Below are positions 57,605-64,000 of a DNA stretch of 64,000 nt, in pieces. Within the stretch, counting starts at the first letter, position 1; every line of letters starts with the position of its first letter. Under the pieces are notes generated by a model that saw nothing but the letters and a program-made list of their open reading frames with translations, had not been told where the DNA came from and made no database searches. Position numbers and translations under genes: made by a program. The stretch spans positions 1-64,000 of the forward strand of contig JAVTVY010018939.1 of assembly GCA_036873755.1 (NCBI GenBank), in the 5' to 3' direction. The stretch is from Hanleya hanleyi. Taxonomy: Eukaryota; Mollusca; Polyplacophora; Lepidopleurida; Hanleyidae.

Positions 57605-58020
57605 TCAAATGCCGAAATTAGCCCAGGACGACCGATATCCACAATCATATTAGGTGAACGGTGAGATACCTGCTACCAGGACTGCGAAATTGTTTTTTAA
57701 TCATCAGGCTCGACGATATGTTTGATCCAGGTACCTCTCAAAATCCCAGCGTCGTCCCTTTAGGATGGGTCATTATACCAATTTGTTTGAGAGTCCCTCT
57801 GGTGATGGGGTTTATTAGCGATGTCATCCACAGGGACTATCCAGTCCTTCCTGATTCTGGTGTTTTGCATCTCTGTCAATTGAGATACTGCCTGTATGTG
57901 GCGGCCGTGTTTAACCTTGATTGCTGAGCAAGGGTCTCGCGAGAGTAACTCAGTGACCAATATACGTCACGTCATGCATGTTATTAACTGGACTAAGCAA
58001 GACCATAGCACAGTCGAGTT
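57605..58020 (+). pseudogene. Repeat unit U4 with Tc1/mariner-like debris
   Basis: Best preserved of the five units. In the + direction: GWVIIPICLRVPLV, then FISDVIHRDYPVLP and SGVLHL, then nucleotides 57869-57908 that align to a DNARPHVAAV-type motif with several substitutions (TGTGGCGGCCGTG is retained). The order fits the region before the second catalytic Asp in Tc1 transposases. Broken by stops. Confidence 0.45.
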
Positions 58021-59240
58021 TTTTGACACACATCCATAACCAACTGTTCTGAACTGGACAACACTCAAAATTCACGGTTACCCGGAAGTTGGAAAAGTCA
58101 CAATGTGGGATCAACTGTCATAGTCTATCCTTGATACCAATAGCTAGTGTACATTGTACAAAAATAATCTACGATTTTTCTCATAGGAAAATTCTGAATA
58201 TCGGTTGGGAATTTATATCAACCTGACCTACAGTTGTGTTCTCTGCTTTATATAAAGACAAGGAAGAGAGGGAATCAGGCGAATTGAACGAGAGTATAGT
58301 TTTTGGCTGACCAATGCCCATTTTGGTACTGGGAAATAAAAATGACAAAACGAGTATCAGATCCACGATTTAGCGACCAGTCATCGGCCTTAAAAAATCA
58401 AACTGTTATCAGCAATGCAAGCAGGCATCACATACCACTATGCATATTAAAGTAAGTTTCTTGTAAAAGAGAGTCAATGCTTTTCCACGATGGCAGGCGG
58501 ATCCTTCTAGGCATCATTCAAATACGGACCATCGAAAGGCGAGGAGATTTACTAACCCTTGGAGAATTAAACGGAATGTGCCTCGAAAGAGTTAGTATGA
58601 CATCACCTGGATTTCTTTAATTCTAGAGCCGAAACAAAATAGATTCCGAGATATGGTAGACAAAGTTTAATGACTGGCGAGAAGTGTTCAATGAAAATGA
58701 AACATGAGAACGCTTCATCTGTAGCAGTCACGCCTTGATTTATTTGAACATCTGAATATAAAAGGTAGAATTAAATTTAACGTCGCGTCCAACAAACTAA
58801 ATGTATGGTTGTCGGTATTAGTTCTATGAAATTCAGGTTGAAATACCAAGATCTAAGTGTATTTATTAACAACGAAGTCATCTCCCTAGTTGTAAAGTTG
58901 GAATATTTAGAAATTGTTCTGGACCAGAATCTTTAAGCTAGGGACCATTTTGATAAAATGGAATTAAACAGATCGGATGGCCCCTGAAAAGAGCTCCATT
59001 TATTGATATGAATAGATCCTATTTCAGTCAGTGGCACTCCCTCATTTTGAACATTGCTCAAATTTGTAGGGGAATTCGCCGAAAACGTGTGGCTCCAAAA
59101 TAGAGGTAAGCGTATTGTTTCAAATAATCATTCGTGTAGCTAGTTTGAAGACATGCTGTTTGGATTTATGAGTCTTATGAGTGTTTATCAACAATAAATT
59201 TTTAACAAATTTAACTTGAACATAATTCGTGGTCATGCCC
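58021..59240. other. No supported gene
   Basis: No motif or element end recognised. Confidence 0.4.
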
Positions 59241-60560
59241 TAAAGCATCTGCTTGTTCAGTTCTCTCACGTGTCGTCAAAACCGACTCGTCTCACAAGTT
59301 GTAACGCCAAGCCTGACGTCTGTCACCAACATTCATTTAAATATAACTGTACAAGGGTTTGAAATCCCCCTCCCCCCCCCCCCGTTGAGCATAGAACATT
59401 CCGGCAGTTGCCATTGTTTCAAGAAGAGGTGTAGCAAATATATTTTATTGAAACTTCCTCCAGTTTTATGTGACATCTAATACATGCACATATCTCATTC
59501 ATATCTAATTGCCATGTACCAATGGTTACATGTTTACATGTGGCTATGCACTTACATCTATTTATTAGCTTACAGTAGGAGATTTGTAATAGACTCTTAT
59601 ATTTGCGTTGTGTGTATATATATAATGTATTTTTTTGGTTAATTTGTTGAATCCATTGTAAAACATTCCTATTGTGATTAATCATGGGTTCTAATAAAAA
59701 CCTAAACCGTAAAAAATCGGAACCAACTATATCGATAATGTAAAGCAGAAGTATTCCCATAGCAATACACCATCGCAATAAATTCGTTCCCTGAGAGAAG
59801 ACCTCTCAAATCGCATTTGTCTTTTCTATATGATACTAAACGAAACGATGAGGCCCAAATATGCTGCGTTTAAATCACTCAATTCCGGAGATATTCTCTG
59901 GACAATACTCAATAATGTTCATACTCTCAAATTATGTGGACCTTGTTTCCACGACTGGGAATTGCGCTATAATGACCAGAACAGGCTTGACAACGATGGC
60001 GATCTCTTTGATCTAATGTCATTACAAAACATGGCCCTTGTTCCAGTAAGGTGGGTCATTATTCTGATTTGTTCGAAAGTTCACTCATGATCGACACTGG
60101 CATTTCAGTGATGATGTCAGGAGACTTTTGTCCTTCCTGGTTGTGGTATTTTCATTACAGTCCTTTGGGATAATGCCTGCACAAGTGTGCGGCGTATGCT
60201 GATAATAATAACTGAAGAAGGGTGTCGCAAAGGTATACCTCATGTACTGCGTGTTGTAGACTGGCGCAATAAAGAAGAAAATATCGAACAGGAGGAAGAA
60301 ATTATTGAAATTAGTTCACTGACTGACTGGTGACTTACTAACGACTGAGGTGAAATTTGAATTGATGTCACCGATTAGCCGTTCGCGGGCTATTTCTATA
60401 GCATGAGAAACATCGAAATGAATTTCATTTTGTTCGATAACTGGCAACCCGGACACGTATTCTGGAATATAGCACATGTTTTGTATTTAGCGATGAAGCC
60501 GGCGTCTGCATTGTATCGAAAAAGTTCTCATCACTAGATTATCTTCAATTATTTGACGCT
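59241..60560 (+). pseudogene. Repeat unit U5 with Tc1/mariner-like debris
   Basis: Collinear with 52211-53530: C-run, CATTGTTTCAAGAAGAGGTG, pre-motif region, ACCAGAACAGGCTTG, GATCTCTTTGATCTA and GTCCTTTGGGATAATGCCTG, then TTCATTTTGTTCGATAACTG. It lacks the tRNA-headed SINE of U2. Confidence 0.45.
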
Positions 60561-60604
60561 TCGTCGTGTTTTTTTTGGGTTAAAATGTAATATTTGTTCG
60601 AATG

Positions 60605-60720
60605 TTTGTTAGACAATGGTGATTGGTTCAGGTTTCCCGTCATACAATGGTGATTGGTTCATTTGTCCTGTCATACAATGGTGTTGGTTCAAATGCCCGT
60701 CAGACAATGGTGATTTTGAG
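60605..60720. repeat. ~35-bp tandem repeat, four copies
   Basis: Unit ACAATGGTGATTGGTTCAGG plus TTTCCCGTCAT, with the last copy degenerate. Confidence 0.9.
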
Positions 60721-62011
60721 TCGATTAACACGATTAACCCAACGGGAGATTCCTGTCGTCTATCATGGCTGCAGATATGCCTGTCGAAATATAAATTGTA
60801 TTAAAGGAGTATGTTTGTTACCCAATCCGAGAAGTTAATGGTCACTGGACAGATGTCTGGCCATTTCTCAATGAATTGGTGGAGTTGTAAAAATTCATAT
60901 CGCTTCCTGTCACTACTTTCTGGATTCCAACGTTCACAACAAAAGTTCATCCGCCAGAAAAAAAATATTCTGTGACACTGCAATGCTTTCAATTGCCGAA
61001 GTCGGATAGTAATATGTGTTGTACATGAAGTAGTCACCTGGCTGCCCACCAGTAACGTAAGTCAACGTTTTCTAGTGGACTGCATGTAAGGCATACAATA
61101 ATCTTACCGGAACTTGCCTTGATGACCTTGTTTTATGGTTGAGAGCATATCCGGATGTGATATATGAGCGTAATAATTCGCCGAGAATGGACCAGTTATC
61201 AGTTACTGTTCTCCCCATTTAACTCTCTCCAAATACAGAAAACAGTATCAAACACACACGTACGTCAGGTTTTCCTTGATAGAGACGCTGGTACATTAGT
61301 TGGCTATATTCGCTCATGCTTGACTTAATAATAGCTACACGATTTGAACAATATGAATGTCAGGATGTTTTGCCGGCATCACTGAACAGTTCATGACCTC
61401 TTCTCTCTTGCAAGAAACTCTCTAGATTTAGAATATGGACGCAAGCAATCTTCATGGATAAGGGCTGACTACTGAATATTGATCCTGACGCAGAGGAAAC
61501 GCGAATATGGACATTCGAATTCTCTCGGGTATGAACGGGAAAACTCTCACTTGTTTGTTGTCTGAGCTGTTCAATGAATCTCTGCCGATGACATTCATAA
61601 CTTGCACATGGCAATTTGATATATGTTATATTACTTACTGGAAAATATGTTTTCTCGACGGATTTATTGGTTAGTTTTCTCATTGAATTGATTGGAAAAC
61701 AAATAATGAGACATGAATATTCCCAGAAAGCGTTATATAATAGAGTGATGATTTCTATGGTTTTATCAGTCATGTTAATAGATTGCGATCGTATGCTATT
61801 TCATGTGAAAGGATGGATAAACTATCGTTTTGATGTATGGAATTGGATTCATTTGTATTGATATGTTATCTGATTTCACGTCGATGGCTATGCACCATTT
61901 AAATAAAATTGTTAGACTGGGTCAAGCAATGATAACGTTTTGCTTTTACAGTATAGTTCCAGTGATCATTTTTATCAGGCTGGATAAAATAAAAGTTTCG
62001 TCTGCCAGAGG
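60721..62011. other. No supported gene; diverged third copy of part of D1/D2
   Basis: 60995-61060 (TCAATTGCCGAAGTCGGATA, GTGTTGTACATG) resembles 46348-46390 and 56280-56320. A 137-codon minus-strand frame (61773-61360) has no recognised domain. Confidence 0.35.
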
Positions 62012-64000
62012 CAACCACGGTATATCTAAATCTAATTTATCTACAGCAAGATAGCAGCCCCATTATATCTACATCTGATCTATCTACAGCAAGATAGCAG
62101 CCCCATTATATCTACATCTGATCTATCTACAGCAAGATAGTAGCCCCATTACATCTACATCTGATCTATCTACAGCAAGATAGTAGCCCCATTATATCTA
62201 CATCTGATCTATCTACAGCAAGATAGCAGCCCCATTATGTCTACATCTGATCTATCTACAGCAAGATAGTAGCCCCATTATATCTACATCTGATCTATCT
62301 ACAGCAAGATAGCAGCCCCATTATATCTACATCTGATCTATCTACAGCAAGATAGCAGCCCCATTATGTCTACATCTGATCTATCTACAGCAAGATAGCA
62401 GCCCCATTATATCTACATCTGATCTATCTACAGCAAGATAGCAGCCCCATTATATCTACATCTGATCTATCTACAGCAAGATAGTAGCCCCATTATATCT
62501 ACATCTGATCTATCTACAGCAAGATAGTAGCCACGTTACATCTACATCTGATCTATCTACAGCAAGATAGCAGCCCAATTATATCTACATCTGATCTATC
62601 TACAGCAAGATTGTAGCCACGTTATATCTACATTTGATCTATCTACAGCAAGATAGCAGCCCCATTATATCTACATCTGATCTATCTACAGCAAGATAGC
62701 AGCCCCATTATATCTACATCTGATCTATCTACAGCATGATAGCAGCCCCATCATATCTACGTCTGATCTATCTACAACAAGATAGCAGCCCCATTATATC
62801 TACATCTGATCTATCTACAGCAAGATAGCAGCCCCATTATATCTACATCTGATCTATCTACAGCAAGATAGTAGCCACGTTACATCTACATCTGATCTAT
62901 CTACAGCAAGATAGCAGCCCCATTATATCTACATCTGATCTATCTACAGCAAGATAGCAGCCCCATTATATCTACATCTGATCTATCTACAGCAAGATAG
63001 CAGCCCCATTATATCTACATCTGATCTATCTACAGCAAGATAGCAGCCCCATTATATCTACATCTGCAGCAAGATAGCAGCCCCATTATATCTACATCTG
63101 ATCTATCTACAGCAAGGTAGTAGCCACGTTACATCTACATCTGATCTATCTACAGCAAGATAGCAGCCCCATTATATCTACATCTGATCTATCTATAGCA
63201 AGATAGCAGCCCCATTATATCTACATCTGATCTATCTACAGCAAGATAGCAGCTCCATTATATCTACATCTGATCTATCTACAGAAAGATAGCAGCCCCA
63301 TTATATCTACATCTGATCTATCTATAGCAAGATAGCAGCCCCATTATATTTACATCTGATCTATCTACAGCAAGATAGCAGCTCCATTATATCTACATCT
63401 GATCTATCTACAGCAAGATAGCAGCCCCATTATATCTACATCTGATCTATCTACAGCAAGATAGCAGCCCCATTATATCTACATCTGATCTATCTACAGC
63501 AAGATAGCAGCCCCATTATATCTACATCTGATCTATCTACAGCAAGATAGCAGCCCCATTATATCTACATCTGATCTATCTACAGCAAGATAGCAGCTCC
63601 ATTATATCTACATCTGATCTATCTACAGCAAGATAGCAGCCCCATTATATCTACATCTGATCTATCTACAGCAAGATAGCAGCCCCATTATATCTACATC
63701 TGATCTATCTACAGCAAGATAGTAGCCACGTTACATCTACATCTGATCTATCTACAGCAAGATAGCAGCCCCATTATATCTACATCTGATCTATCTACAA
63801 CAAGATAGTAGCCCCGTTACAGCTACATCTGATCAATCTACAACAAGATAGCAGCCCCATTATATCTACATCTGATCTATCTACAACAAGATAGCAGCCC
63901 CATTATATCTACATCTGATCTATCTACAAGAAGATAGTATCCCCGTTACAGCTACATCTGATCAATCTACAACAAGATAGTAGCCCCATTATATCTACAT
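62012..64000. repeat. 43-bp satellite array, at least 45 copies, open at the window end
   Basis: The unit is CTACAGCAAGATAGCAGCCC plus CATTATATCTACATCTGATCTAT; successive units start at 62041, 62084 and so on. Each unit contains the mini-hairpin CTATCT-ACAGCA-AGATAG and a GATC site. One unit near 63062 is shortened by about 11 bp. Variant units with CCACGTTACATC recur near 62530, 62875, 63125 and 63725. The last units use ACAACAAG and CCCCGTTACAGC, so the array changes type toward its far side. Confidence 0.97.

Larger units (their letters stand above)
55860..58020. repeat. Segmental duplication D2 (paralog of 45700-51040)
   Basis: Collinear with D1 but lacking the T-family MITE (single TTAA at 56584) and the CACTG-ended element (site at 57594-57611). 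It contains a (TTA)n tract at 57268-57286. Confidence 0.85.

Noticed and set aside
62012..64000. CRISPR-like array
   Set aside because: Units are contiguous 43-bp tandem repeats with no unique spacers, in animal DNA.

Overview
The window reads as animal nuclear DNA, most likely from a marine mollusc and probably a gastropod. It is AT-rich, with GT-AG introns, no bacterial operons and no convincing conserved housekeeping gene. The best clade marker is a set of SINEs and one LINE that share the molluscan-type 3' tail (TGATATAGCTGAA... GCGACGTTAAAC ... ACTCACTCACTC). Almost everything that can be explained is mobile-element DNA or the remains of element-borne genes.

Layout. 1-5 kb: a decayed minus-strand gene with SAP, SWIM zinc-finger and YqaJ/lambda-exonuclease domains. 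Its single intron holds one inverted-repeat transposon nested inside another. A 24-bp array of 20-bp palindromes sits just upstream and is split by a SINE. 5-8.3 kb: two nearly identical 1.15-kb direct repeats flank a CTCGCC-rich inverted-repeat tract and a fragment with a 2A-like peptide motif. 9.4-16.2 kb: copies of a TTAA-targeting MITE family (called T here), two foldback elements and minisatellites. 17.35-25.45 kb: an 8.1-kb candidate autonomous DNA transposon with long inverted ends and a 3-bp flanking repeat. It carries a long gene with a PIN/FEN-like nuclease signature and a C-terminal CXC-type cysteine cluster. 25.8-30 kb: more T copies and a dead LINE. 31-33.9 kb: 452-bp direct repeats, each holding an identical, correctly bounded exon that is in phase with a third exon between them; this is the only candidate host-type gene. 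37.47-43.61 kb: a full-length I/Nimb-like LINE with a 13-bp target-site duplication. 43.7-60.5 kb: a cluster of segmental duplications with decayed Tc1/mariner-like pieces, two SINEs, T copies and a 2.19-kb CACTG-ended element. 62.0-64.0 kb: a 43-bp satellite that runs off the window.

The duplicated segments act as internal controls. The T element, the CACTG element, one SINE and the LINE can each be compared with a paralogous copy that lacks the insertion. The TTAA and CACTG sites therefore rest on filled and empty alleles within this window. The LINE 3' end matches the SINE tails, which fits the SINEs being copied by LINEs of this type. The most unusual items are the 8.1-kb nuclease transposon, the exon-bearing direct repeats, the palindrome array upstream of the YqaJ gene, and the T element's spread of paired CRE-like palindromes. 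No homology search could be run, so family names rest on motifs and on memory of the families.
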